Of a stretch of 64,000 bases of DNA, positions 27,124-36,100 are shown one piece after another. The stretch comes from Stratiformator vulcanicus. GTDB lineage: Bacteria; Planctomycetota; Planctomycetia; Planctomycetales; Planctomycetaceae. The notes under the pieces were generated by a model. That model was given only the letters and a program-made list of their open reading frames with translations, was not told the DNA's origin and did not search any database. The DNA lies in NCBI RefSeq assembly GCF_007744515.1, contig NZ_CP036268.1, positions 3,084,712 to 3,148,711 on the forward strand, read 5' to 3'. The position numbers were made by a program, and so were the translations under genes. How positions within the stretch are numbered: the first letter of the stretch is position 1; every line of letters begins with the position of its first letter.

Positions 27124-28404
27124 TCACCACTCGATTCGGTCGAACAATCGCTGCAGTTTCTCCGCTCGCGCGGGATTGAGCTGACGGACGTGCGAGATTT
27201 TTCCCTGCAGGTGGGCTTCGAAGTTCAGGTGCTCGTCGCGATTCTGCGAAGCCGGGCCTTGCCGGACGCAATTGTGCAACGTCGCCTTGAGCCGGTCATA
27301 GGCCGCCCGGCTGACGTTCGGCCTGTCGTTGACGACGACCCCCGTCACAAGTTGTCGCTGTCCATGTTTGACGACTTTCCGCTTCTCGCGATGCACGACG
27401 AACTGCTCGCTGCGCACGATCTGATTCACCAGCGGAATGAATGTCGCCAGCGACCGGCGGAAGCGATCGTCGCCGGAAAAGGTCAGGTCGTCCGCGTAGC
27501 GCGTGTAGTTGGCTTCGAATGAGTTTGCGAGTCCGTTCAGACGCACGTCGAGCGAGAAGGCCGACAGGTTTGCCAGTGCCGGTGACGTCGGGGCGCCCTG
27601 AGGGAGGTGTCGGGCCGCGTAAGCGCGAATCAAATTCGCACCGCGGCCCTCCGGCAGTGGCATCCGCGGGGGAAGGGCCGACGTCGTTAGTCGCGTTAGC
27701 CAGATTGCCGCTTCCCGTGAGTAGCCCAACCCTCGAAAGACCGCGACGACGCGATTGTAGCGGACGGCGGGATAGAAATTCTCGAGGTCATAACTGAGCA
27801 CCACCGCCTTTCCGACGTGGGGCTGCGCGTTAGAGACGATCGATCGGCCGCGTACGAAGCCGTGGGCCGCCGGATGGGCGGGAACTCGGTCGAGCAAACC
27901 GCGGAGCAGCAGTTGCTGGACATGTTTGAGACGCCGCTTGGGAGACTCGATCAGCCGTGACCCGCCGCTCTTTTTGTGCACCCAGCGAAAGTGATAGTGT
28001 GCCGCTTCGAGGGAGGGCGGACGATAGGCGGACTCGGTCCGGTGTGTCAGCCAGGCCAGTTCACCAATCGAGACCTCCATCCAGTCGGCGAGGTCTTCCG
28101 GAGTCGTCAGTGCCGGGAGTTCCCAGCGGGTGAGCCGCTCGAAATTCTGATCCTGCGAGCGATCGATCGTCTCGCCGGACACACCGTTCGGCAGGGCGAA
28201 TCGATACGGCTTCTCAGTCGTCCGGGTCGCTGCGGATGTTGAATGATGACCGCGTCGGCGGCGAAATTCGAACCGCGCGAGACGAGGCCGAACGCGGACC
28301 TTGGGGGCCTCGTCCGTTTCGACGGGCGCGATCTTCTCGGGCTGCGATCGCTGGGTGACCGATTCATCTTCGCCGAATAGCAGTCGGAGCAACCAGCGGA
28401 ACAT
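27124..28404 (-). CDS. Retron-type reverse transcriptase
   Basis: A 426-residue reverse transcriptase starting MFRWLLRLLFGEDESVTQRS. The first 95 or so residues are a basic, low-complexity extension. The RT core runs from about residue 98: KSGGSRLIESPKRRLKHVQQ, the retron hallmark NAQPH (192-196, the NAxxH of region X), motif A SYDLENFYP (Asp206), LPQGAPTSP (267-275), the catalytic YADD (303-306) and the retron hallmark VTG (353-355, region Y). Presence of NAxxH and VTG marks it as a retron RT and not a group II intron or DGR enzyme. It would reverse transcribe the msd part of the RNA predicted directly upstream (28441-28622). The open frame continues to 28968 through a repeat tract, but the ATG at 28404 is the natural start, with a GGAT nearby. 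No standard effector gene is adjacent. Confidence 0.9.
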   Translation of the reverse strand: MFRWLLRLLFGEDESVTQRSQPEKIAPVETDEAPKVRVRPRLARFEFRRRRGHHSTSAATRTTEKPYRFALPNGVSGETIDRSQDQNFERLTRWELPALTTPEDLADWMEVSIGELAWLTHRTESAYRPPSLEAAHYHFRWVHKKSGGSRLIESPKRRLKHVQQLLLRGLLDRVPAHPAAHGFVRGRSIVSNAQPHVGKAVVLSYDLENFYPAVRYNRVVAVFRGLGYSREAAIWLTRLTTSALPPRMPLPEGRGANLIRAYAARHLPQGAPTSPALANLSAFSLDVRLNGLANSFEANYTRYADDLTFSGDDRFRRSLATFIPLVNQIVRSEQFVVHREKRKVVKHGQRQLVTGVVVNDRPNVSRAAYDRLKATLHNCVRQGPASQNRDEHLNFEAHLQGKISHVRQLNPARAEKLQRLFDRIEW

Positions 28405-28440
28405 TACAATCCGTTTGTAGACGCGATGGGCCGACGAAAA

Positions 28441-28622
28441 CTCGATCCGCGGGCCGCTCAACGCTTCCTGTACCGCGCGACTTTGACGAGCCGGACGGCT
28501 CGGTAAAGTCGCGAGCCCGATGTCACGTGAGCAACGTTTCTCCCACGGGGTAACCCCGCAGAGCCGCAATTGAACCCGGCACGAGACCGGCTGCGGCAGG
28601 CTTGGGCGACCCGCGGACCGAG
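28441..28622 (-). ncRNA. Predicted retron msr-msd RNA
   Basis: Read on the minus strand, this 182-base segment begins and ends with arms that pair: 28622-28605 (a1) with 28458-28441 (a2), 17 consecutive pairs including two G-U. Between them are a 6-bp stem (28597-28592 with 28568-28563) enclosing a CCGG/CCGG stem, a CGGGG/CCCCG hairpin (28558-28546), and a long hairpin (28513-28476): 17-base arms with 15 matched positions around a GTCC loop. This order, small msr hairpins then one long msd hairpin close to a2, is that of retron RNAs, and it ends 36 bases before the RT start codon. The first G after a1 (28601, in CAAGC) is a candidate branching guanosine. Boundaries and branch site are inference; the pairings are directly visible. 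Confidence 0.72.
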
Positions 28623-28674
28623 GGCGGCATCCTACTGCCATGATTCGAAATTTCCCAATACACGGAGTTGAAGG

Positions 28675-28919
28675 GAGAAGCGAGAAGCGAGAAGCGAGAA
28701 GCGAGAAACGAAAAGGGAGAAGCGAAAAGCGAGAAGCGAGAAGCGAGAAGCGAGAAACGAGAAACGAGAAACGAGAAACGAGAAGCGAGAAACGAGAAAC
28801 GAGAAACGAGAAACGAGAAACGAGAAACGAGAAACGAGAAACGAGAAACGAGAAACGAGAAACGAGAAACGAGAAACGAGGAGCGAGGAGCGAGAAGCGA
28901 GAAGTGAGGAGTGAGAAGG
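28675..28919. repeat. Long GAGAAAC/GAGAAGC heptanucleotide tandem repeat
   Basis: About 35 tandem copies of a 7-base unit, mostly GAGAAAC and GAGAAGC, run almost without interruption. One strand is entirely purine-rich. It lies immediately upstream of the retron RNA with about 50 bases between. Because 7 is not a multiple of 3, all frames encode heptapeptide repeats (for example FSFLVSR), which explains the long spurious open frames here. Confidence 0.9.
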
Positions 28920-29075
28920 CGGACGCTTGCGGTGGCGACGCGGCTGGTCTCTCGTTCTCGCTTCGCATCGATTTGTCCGAATCGGGATCGCTCGATAGAG
29001 TCTGGCACGAGTCCGTGGTCCCTCCGTCGCGCCATTGATCCGCGTCATTACACCTCCGCCCCGACCGGTCCCGCC

Positions 29076-29771
29076 ATGTTCGGCCCCATCCGCCCCACGC
29101 CGTATGACTTGCGGTTCAGCATTTCGGGCATTCCGGTCAACGTGACCCCGATGTTCTGGGCTATCACCGCGATCATGGGGCTGGGTCGAATTGAACAGAC
29201 CGGCCTGCCGGGCGTCGTGATCTGGGTCGTCGTCGTCTTCTTTTCGATTCTGCTGCACGAGTTGGGTCACGCGATCGCTCAGCGGGCGTATGGGCAGTCA
29301 CCCCAAATCATTCTCTATCACTTCGGCGGGGTCGCGCAGTACATGCCACGCGGCCGGATCGGTTGGACGCAGCAGATCGTGATCAGTCTCGCCGGCCCGG
29401 GCATTCAATTAGCCTTTTACGGCGTGCTCCAGTACGTGGTCTGGCAGTTGCGTCAGTCGGACAATTACCCGGAATTCCTCTCACCTGCGTGGTTATTGAT
29501 CTACGACCTGGAGTACGTGAATCTCTATTGGGCTCTGGTCAACTTGCTGCCGGTTCTTCCGCTCGACGGCGGGCGTGTGGCGGAAACGCTGCTCGTTCGG
29601 TTTCGGCATCGCGACGGAGCCGACCTCGCGATCAAAATCGGCATTGTGGTCGGCGGCGCTGCGGCGTTGTGGTTCTTTATGAACGACTATCGATACGCCG
29701 GCTTCCTCTTCGTATTTCTGGCATTTAATAATTACCAATCGCTGCAGAACACGAACTACCGCGGCTGGTAA
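29076..29771 (+). CDS. Site-2 protease family (M50) membrane metalloprotease
   Basis: A 231-residue membrane protein. It has the zinc motif HELGH at residues 61-65 within a hydrophobic helix, and the second site NLLPVLPLDGGR, which provides the third zinc ligand Asp. About five to six hydrophobic segments are present, with a GGVAQYMPRG loop. No PDZ or CBS domain, so it is a compact type like the rhomboid-independent S2P-like proteases. It probably cleaves membrane-bound substrates; these are unknown. The ATG at 29076 gives the typical family start MFGPIRPTPYDLRFSISGIP; upstream codons fall in the repeat region. Confidence 0.88.
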   Translation: MFGPIRPTPYDLRFSISGIPVNVTPMFWAITAIMGLGRIEQTGLPGVVIWVVVVFFSILLHELGHAIAQRAYGQSPQIILYHFGGVAQYMPRGRIGWTQQIVISLAGPGIQLAFYGVLQYVVWQLRQSDNYPEFLSPAWLLIYDLEYVNLYWALVNLLPVLPLDGGRVAETLLVRFRHRDGADLAIKIGIVVGGAAALWFFMNDYRYAGFLFVFLAFNNYQSLQNTNYRGW

Positions 29772-29868
29772 TCGAGAAGGCAGCCGCGCCCGGCAGGAAG
29801 CGGATCACGCAAGACGCCGCGATGTCTTAGGCCACTTGATTCACTTGAGCGCTCCCTGGCGGTCGCGG

Positions 29869-31230
29869 CTAAACGGGATCATGATTCTCGATCTTCGCAC
29901 CGAAGAGGCCTTCGTTGGTGAGGTCTGCCGTTTGAACGGTTCCATCGCTGAGGCCGAACATTTCGGGATATGACTTCGCCCATTTTTCGTTCGGAGCCGG
30001 GCAATATTGTCGGCCGTTGCCTTCGATCGCGGCTACCGTCGGGATGCGGGCCGCCAAGCTTGCCGAGTGCAGGAATGAATAGCCGGGGCAGGTCAAATCC
30101 TGCACACACAGGAACAACCCGAGCTTCTGTGCCGCGGCTCCCAACAGCAGGGACTCGGTGTGCCCCTTGCACGCTTTTAGGGCGACGCCGCTGTAGCCGA
30201 GATCGACCGCCGTCAGCAGAGACTCATAGTCGGTCAGCGCCTCGTCGATCACCACCGGCTTGAGCTTCGCCGCCGCGTGCATCTGTTGGTCGGGCGATTT
30301 TCGCAGGTGACGGCTCGTCGGTTGCTCCAGATACTGCACGCGTCCGTAGGCTGCGGGCGAACGCTCCTGTAGTTTCGATAGAAATTCAACGACGTACTCG
30401 GCGTTCTCACATTTCTCGTTGAAGTCGAGCGAGTAATACCATTGTTCGCACCCGCGGCGCGATTGGGCGTCTGCCGTCACCGCATCAACCCGCAGGACTC
30501 GATCGACATCCCAGGCGAGATCATCCCCCGCGAGTTTGATCTTCAAATGCGTCAACCCTTCGGCGGCGATCCACTCCGGGAGCGTCTCGGGAAGTCCGTC
30601 GTCAATTCGTTGCTCAATGTCATCGTCGGTGAGCGGATCGAGCGCTCCGACCAGGTGATACAGCGGCATCGTCGGTTTCGGTGTTCGCGACGTGAACTGA
30701 TCGAGCGTGTCGCCGACGAACCGATCATCGAGAAAGCGGGAGAGATCGCCAGACATGTATTCCGGCCCCAACACGTCATAGCTGCTCTTTGCGTGCAGCC
30801 GACCGAACGCATCATGCACCGCGGCATCGAGAGAACTGGCCGCGACCAGTTGAGCCAACTTCGGCAACGATTCGGGAAGAGACGCCCGCTGACGTACATC
30901 GATCGCCACGTCATCGTATCGCCGCATCAAATCGGTCATCAGCACGACCGGATGCTCCGACTTCCCCAATCGCACCGCCTCGGCCGCCGCCTCCCGTGCG
31001 AAGTCAATCATCGCCGGCTCGGCGGTATCAGGCTCGACCTGTGACGAAGGCCAAGCCCAGACGTTTCCAACCGGCATACTGCCGAAGCCGACCGCGGTGC
31101 GGCCGCCTTCACCTTCGAGCCGAACCGTTACGTTAATGAGTTGCGTGCGGTCGACGACGCGGCCCCCGAATTTCAGCGGAGCCCGGAACGGAACCGGTTC
31201 GAGGGCGACGTCAGCGGAGAGAAGGTGCAT
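29869..31230 (-). CDS. Enolase-superfamily protein (mandelate racemase/muconate lactonizing-like)
   Basis: A 453-residue protein. The N-terminal capping domain begins MHLLSADVALEPVPFRAPLK. The barrel shows LTHLKIKLAGDD, metal-ligand candidates Asp in YSLDFNEKC, Glu in YLEQPTS and Asp in VVIDEALTDYESLL, and the late VALKACKGHTESLL with a possible catalytic Lys. These fit the superfamily that abstracts a proton next to a carboxylate. The substrate cannot be inferred. The last 70 residues (CVQDLTCPGYSFLHSASLAA and onward) look specific to a planctomycete subfamily. It is divergent from fae, about 200 bases apart, which may hint at a C1-linked role. Confidence 0.8.
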   Translation of the reverse strand: MHLLSADVALEPVPFRAPLKFGGRVVDRTQLINVTVRLEGEGGRTAVGFGSMPVGNVWAWPSSQVEPDTAEPAMIDFAREAAAEAVRLGKSEHPVVLMTDLMRRYDDVAIDVRQRASLPESLPKLAQLVAASSLDAAVHDAFGRLHAKSSYDVLGPEYMSGDLSRFLDDRFVGDTLDQFTSRTPKPTMPLYHLVGALDPLTDDDIEQRIDDGLPETLPEWIAAEGLTHLKIKLAGDDLAWDVDRVLRVDAVTADAQSRRGCEQWYYSLDFNEKCENAEYVVEFLSKLQERSPAAYGRVQYLEQPTSRHLRKSPDQQMHAAAKLKPVVIDEALTDYESLLTAVDLGYSGVALKACKGHTESLLLGAAAQKLGLFLCVQDLTCPGYSFLHSASLAARIPTVAAIEGNGRQYCPAPNEKWAKSYPEMFGLSDGTVQTADLTNEGLFGAKIENHDPV

Positions 31231-31433
31231 GGCGAAGGAGCGTCGAAAATGTGGAGAGCCGGAAGCCGAAAGGCAGTCTACATCCTGCCTCTTCCCTCTC
31301 ACCACTCACCTCTGACCTCCTGTCAGTCACGTACGCTGGCAATCTGCGCACGCGGCTGGTATCACCCCCTTACCGCCAATTGCGGAAATTTTACCATCAG
31401 CGGAAATAGAGCGACTCTCGAAGGATCACAGCA

Positions 31434-31925
31434 ATGCACGTCGGCGAAGCACTGGTCGGTGACGGATTTGAAGTATCTCACATTGACCTTTTAATCGGCG
31501 AAAAGACCGGTCCGGTCGGTTCGGCGTTTGCCTCGGCTCTGACAACGCAGAGCCAAGGACACAGCAATCTGCTGGCGGTGTTGGAGCCGAACCTCGCGGT
31601 GAAGCCGGCAACCGTGATGATCACCAAGGTCAGCATTAAGGGCGAGAAGCAGGCCGTCCAAATGTTCGGCCCCGCGCAGTACGCGGTCGCCAAGGCCGTT
31701 GCCGACAGCGTCGCCGAGGGAGTGATCCCCGCCGATCAGGCCGAGAATCTTTGCATCGTCTGCGGTGTCTTCATCCACTGGAAGGCCGAAGACGACAAGA
31801 AGATTTTCGAATACAACTACGAGGCCACAAAGCTCTCGATCGCCCGCGCGATGAAGAATGAGCCCTCCGCAGAAGAAATGGTGGCCAAGAAAGATTCGGC
31901 TAAGCACCCATTCTCGGGCGTTTGA
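31434..31925 (+). CDS. fae: Formaldehyde-activating enzyme Fae
   Basis: A 163-residue cytoplasmic enzyme starting MHVGEALVGDGFEVSHIDLL. His16 is the equivalent of the catalytic His17. The strongly conserved LIGEKTGPVGSAFASAL, GHSNLLAVLEPNL, PATVMITKVSIK and MFGPAQYAVAKAVAD follow. It condenses formaldehyde with tetrahydromethanopterin to methylene-H4MPT. AAGGA precedes the ATG by about 8 bases. It is followed by the methylene-H4MPT dehydrogenase gene, so the pair covers the first two steps of H4MPT-dependent formaldehyde oxidation. Confidence 0.96.
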   Translation: MHVGEALVGDGFEVSHIDLLIGEKTGPVGSAFASALTTQSQGHSNLLAVLEPNLAVKPATVMITKVSIKGEKQAVQMFGPAQYAVAKAVADSVAEGVIPADQAENLCIVCGVFIHWKAEDDKKIFEYNYEATKLSIARAMKNEPSAEEMVAKKDSAKHPFSGV

Positions 31926-31938
31926 CGAATGAGGCCGC

Positions 31939-32041
31939 GTAAGGCGGGCTTTGCCCGCCTGATTTTCACTCTGCGGCGCGATAACGCTTCGAATTGGAAC
32001 CCGCTGGCAATGCGGCTCGGCGGACTCAGCCCGCCTGCCAG
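31939..32041. repeat. Family C hairpins between fae and mtd
   Basis: 31939-31961 is GTAAGGCGGGCTTTGCCCGCCT and 32011-32031 is a related GGCGGACTCAGCCCGCC. They form an inverted-type pair around about 50 bases and occupy nearly the whole gap between fae and mtd, within what is probably one transcript. Confidence 0.65.
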
Positions 32042-32050
32042 CAACTGCCG

Positions 32051-32917
32051 ATGAAACGCATTCTGATTCAGTTCGATCCCGATAAGCACCCCAGTTCGTT
32101 CGATCGTGTCGTCGCGATCGATGCGGGGGCGGACGAGGTCTTCAGCTACGGCGGCGTCGAGCCGGAGGATGTCGCTGGGCTGGTTCACGGGGCGATCTTC
32201 ACTCGTGGCCCCGCCGATTTGAAGAACTCTGCCATTTTCGTCGGTGGCAACGACGTCGAAGCCGCTGAAGTCATCGCAGCGAAGATCAAGCAGACGTTCT
32301 TCGGACCGATGCGGGTCTCGGTGATGATCGACCCGAATGGCTCGAATACAACCGCGGCCGCCGCGATCGCGGCGGCGCGAGTTCATCTCGATCTCTCTGA
32401 GATCACGGCCGTTGTGTTCGGCGGAACCGGTCCGGTCGGTGAACGGATCGCCCATCTGCTTCTGAAGTACGGGGCCGGGGTCCGAATCACTTCGCGCACG
32501 ATCGAACGATCGACGGAGGTGTGCGATCGCCTTCGGGAACGATTTCCCGACGGACGACTCACCGCCTGCGAGACGGGAACTGCGGACGGGCGAAAATCGA
32601 TTACGCGGGGGATCAATGCGATTTTCGCGGCCGGGGCGGCGGGCGTGCAGTTTTTGAAGCAGCCGCAATGGCAGGGGATCGAAGGGCTGAAGCTCGTTGT
32701 CGATCTGAATGCCGTACCCCCCGCCGGGCTAGAGGGAATCGAAGTCACAGATAAAGGCGAAACTCGTGACGGGATCACGTGTTACGGCGCAATCGGGGTC
32801 GGCGGGCTGAAAATGAAAATCCACAAAGCCGCCGTGAATCGCCTATTTGATGCAAACGATTTGATCCTCACGACCGATTCCATAGATGAGTTGGCGACCG
32901 AAGTGGTCGGCAGGTAA
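32051..32917 (+). CDS. Methylene-tetrahydromethanopterin dehydrogenase (MtdA/MtdB-like)
   Basis: A 288-residue protein starting MKRILIQFDPDKHPSSFDRV. The N-terminal substrate domain has AGADEVFSYGGVEPEDVAGL, VHGAIFTRGPADLKN and FFGPMRVSVMIDPNGSNTTA. The C-terminal Rossmann domain has VVFGGTGPVGERIAHLLLKY and TSRTIERS. It oxidises methylene-H4MPT to methenyl-H4MPT with NAD(P)+. MtdA, MtdB and the planctomycete MtdC type cannot be told apart by eye. The ATG at 32051 is the family start; the frame upstream lies in the family C repeat. Confidence 0.9.
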   Translation: MKRILIQFDPDKHPSSFDRVVAIDAGADEVFSYGGVEPEDVAGLVHGAIFTRGPADLKNSAIFVGGNDVEAAEVIAAKIKQTFFGPMRVSVMIDPNGSNTTAAAAIAAARVHLDLSEITAVVFGGTGPVGERIAHLLLKYGAGVRITSRTIERSTEVCDRLRERFPDGRLTACETGTADGRKSITRGINAIFAAGAAGVQFLKQPQWQGIEGLKLVVDLNAVPPAGLEGIEVTDKGETRDGITCYGAIGVGGLKMKIHKAAVNRLFDANDLILTTDSIDELATEVVGR

Positions 32918-33196
32918 AGGCCGCATTTCTCCCTTATCGATTCGTGCCCGCTTTGTGCCGCAGGCTTCGCAAAGAGCCGAAATCGCGGTTGCGGTCTGCG
33001 AGCGAATGTTCTATCGATCCGGTTCCCGACCTCCGTTCGCGAGGTCTCACGTCCCCAACTGCCCAATCACTCCGCGACCAACTCAATAAAAATAGTCCGT
33101 CACCGACGATTGCACGATGCATTGTGGTGAATGCACGGACCCGTCAGCCGCCCGATTCCGGGAGCACCGCTCCCAGCCGACAACCAGGATCAGATT

Positions 33197-36100
33197 ATGG
33201 CCGGTGTCACGGATGACACCCCGACCGTCCCGAATCGTTCGCGGACTAATTCGAATGGCGTGCGCCTGCGATGCGCGTCGGCTTCGACCGGGGTTGCGCT
33301 CGCGTGCTTGATCGCCGCGGTGGCGATGCCCGCGTTGGCGGAGGACTACCTTTCGGCGGTGCAGCAACCTTTAGCGCAGGTTCTCATCGACGGCAACGTG
33401 ACCATTCCCGCATCGGAGATTCAAAAGCACGTTTCAAGTCGTCCCGGACGCCCCGTCGACCCCGTTTTGGTCCGGGAAGATGTCCGCAAGTTACATGACA
33501 CGCGGTGGTTCGCGTCAGTCTCGCAGCGGGTCAAGCCGACCGACGAAGGCCCGGTGCTAATCTTCACCGTGGTCGAGAAGCCGATCTTGCGAAAGGTCGG
33601 TTTCAAAGGAAACCGCAAGATCAAGACGCGGTATCTGGCAGCGCTGACCGGCCTACAGCCCGACCACGCCTACGATGTTCTGGTCAATCGCGAAGCGGCC
33701 CGGCGGATCGAAGAATACTATCGCGATGAAGGATTCGCGTTCGCAAAAGTCACGCTCGAAAAGGGCGATTCGGTTCGCGACCGCGAAGTCATCTTCAAAA
33801 TCGAAGAAGGTCCGAAGGTCCGTGTCGTCTCGGTGCAGTTCCGGGGAAACACGATCGCCTCGGACGGCCGGCTGTCGACCTACCTGATGACCGACAAAGC
33901 TGGCTTCGATTTTCTGCCGTTCAGTAATCGCCTGCCGTTCGGCGGATTGTACGACCCGACGACCATTCCGAATGACATCGCCGTCCTGACGAAATATTAC
34001 CACGACCTCGGATTCTTCGACGTTTCGATCTCTGACCAGGTCAATTTCAGCCCGGATCGTGCGAAGGTCACGATCGTCTATTCGATCAACGAAGGACTGC
34101 GTTACCGCGTCCGTCGGATCGAATACGATGGCAATCGTGTTCTGCCGACGAAGGAACTTGTTCGCGATCGGAATTTGAACGAAGGGGAGTATTTCGACCG
34201 CCGCGGCCTCGATCGCGATCTCAATGAAATCCGCGAGAGCTACGGCAATCTCGGTCGGCTCTATGCCAGTGTCGAGGCAATTCCGCGCTTTTCGGAGACC
34301 CCGGGTGTCGCCGATCTGATCGTGCGGATCGATGAAGACAAGCCGTACATTATCCGAAACATTTACGTCGACATTGCCGGGACACACCCCCACACGAAGA
34401 CCAACGTGATCCGCAATCACTTCACGGTGGCGCCGGGGAGCATTGCCAATCCGAGAGAAATTCGACGCTCCAAGAGCCGCATCGAAGGTGTTCCGGCATT
34501 TGCCGCGACCACCGGCGGAGCGGTCAAAGTAGACATTCAGCGGGTCAGCTCAGAAACGCAAGCAGGTTTCCGCGGCCAAAGCCCGGACACCCGCGGCGGA
34601 GTCGACGTTTACATCCACGATGGTGAGGCGAGACGGTACCGCCAGGACAATCCCTATCTGAGTCGCCCGGCCGCCGAACCTCAGTGGTCTGAGCCTTTTG
34701 ATTCGGCCCCTGAAGCTCAAACCAACAGCCGGCGCCCTGCGATTTCCACGGCGAGGAATAACCCATTCGCTTCCAGTGCCACGCGGGAAGAGCGGCCGCG
34801 ACCTTTGGACAGCTTTGCCGCCGCCGATGACTCTACGACGGGCGGACCGAACGATCTTGAGTTGCGGCCTGACAATCCGTTCGTCGGTCCTCCGCATCAG
34901 CCGATGAGCATCCCATACCGCGAAAGTTCCCCCTCGTGGCCGGCAACGACTAGCGGAGCGACCCGTCAGCGTTCCAACTTTGGTGCGACATACGACGAGT
35001 CACATCCGTTTGCGGCCATGGAAACCAAACCGGCCCGCCCTTCTTCGAACGACTTCGCCACCGCAGACTTCGCCCCGTCGATCAATCGCGTCGAGCGGGG
35101 GACCCCCGTCATGCCTGTCGCCACGACGAAGCCGTCGACTTCGAATTTGAACGCCTTCGATGCCCGGAACGACTTTGCCGCGACTGACTTTGAAGCCAAC
35201 ACCGCAGCACCATCGGGCATCCCGACGGCATCGACTCGCAATCCGTTCGCCGATGCCCCTCTGACCGCGTCGACCACATCGGCCGCCCCGGCGGTTGTGA
35301 GCGTTCCGCGACAATCAGCGCCATCACCGACCGAACCTACCGTCAATACCGCCGATGCCACATACACCGTAAGCGAAAATCCTTACTCAACGGTCCAGCA
35401 AACAGGTGTCGGCCCCTTTCAGGAACGCAATCCACTGTTTCCACCGAGCCCAATGGGCGACCCGTTTCGCGGGGCGCTCGAAGAGCCCGGATTGGTCGAC
35501 CTGCGTGTCAGCGCTCGCGAAGCACAAACGGGCCGGCTGATGTTCGGCGCGGCCGTCAACAGCAACGCCGGACTCGTCGGTAACGTCGTACTCGAAGAAC
35601 AGAACTTCGACCTGTTCCGCTTCCCGACCAGCTTCTCCGACATCACCAACGGCACCGCTTTTCGCGGCGGCGGTCAGCGCTTTCGACTCGAAGCGGTCCC
35701 CGGTACGCAGGTCAGCCGGTACACCGTCAGTTGGCAGGATCCGTTCATCTTTGACACGAACTACAGTTTCGGGGCGAGCGGTTTTTACTTCCAGCGGTTC
35801 TATGAAGACTGGAACGAACAGCGGGCCGGTGGTCGGTTCAATATCGGCCGACAGTTCAGCCCGTTTGTTTCAGCGGGACTCATTTCGCGGGTCGAAGAAG
35901 TTGAACTCTCCGATCCCAGCGTGCCGACGCCCGCTTCGCTACAGGAAGCACTCGGCGATAATTTTCTGTTCACGCTCGGTGGGGTCGTGCGAATCGATAC
36001 GCGTGACAACGCGCTAAACCCTACGGAAGGCACGTCGGTCGAACTGAACTACACGCAGGGCATTAGCGAATACACTTACTCGCAGGCCGATATCGAAGCC

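Larger units (their letters stand above)
28405..29075. other. Gene-free region between retron RT and M50 protease
   Basis: Holds the predicted retron RNA (28441-28622), a long heptanucleotide tract (28675-28919), and about 150 bases that must contain the M50 promoter. Open frames crossing it in several frames are repeat artefacts. Confidence 0.6.

Noticed and set aside
28476-28513. Long hairpin upstream of the RT as a transcription terminator
   Set aside because: No T-run follows on either strand, and it is enclosed by pairing arms in the arrangement of a retron RNA.
28675-28919. Possible CRISPR array
   Set aside because: Units are 7 bases in direct tandem with no spacers; no cas genes are present.
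28523-29270. Long minus- and plus-strand frames across the GAGAAAC tract
   Set aside because: A 7-base repeat leaves several frames open and yields heptapeptide repeats such as FSFLVSR; this is an artefact of the repeat.
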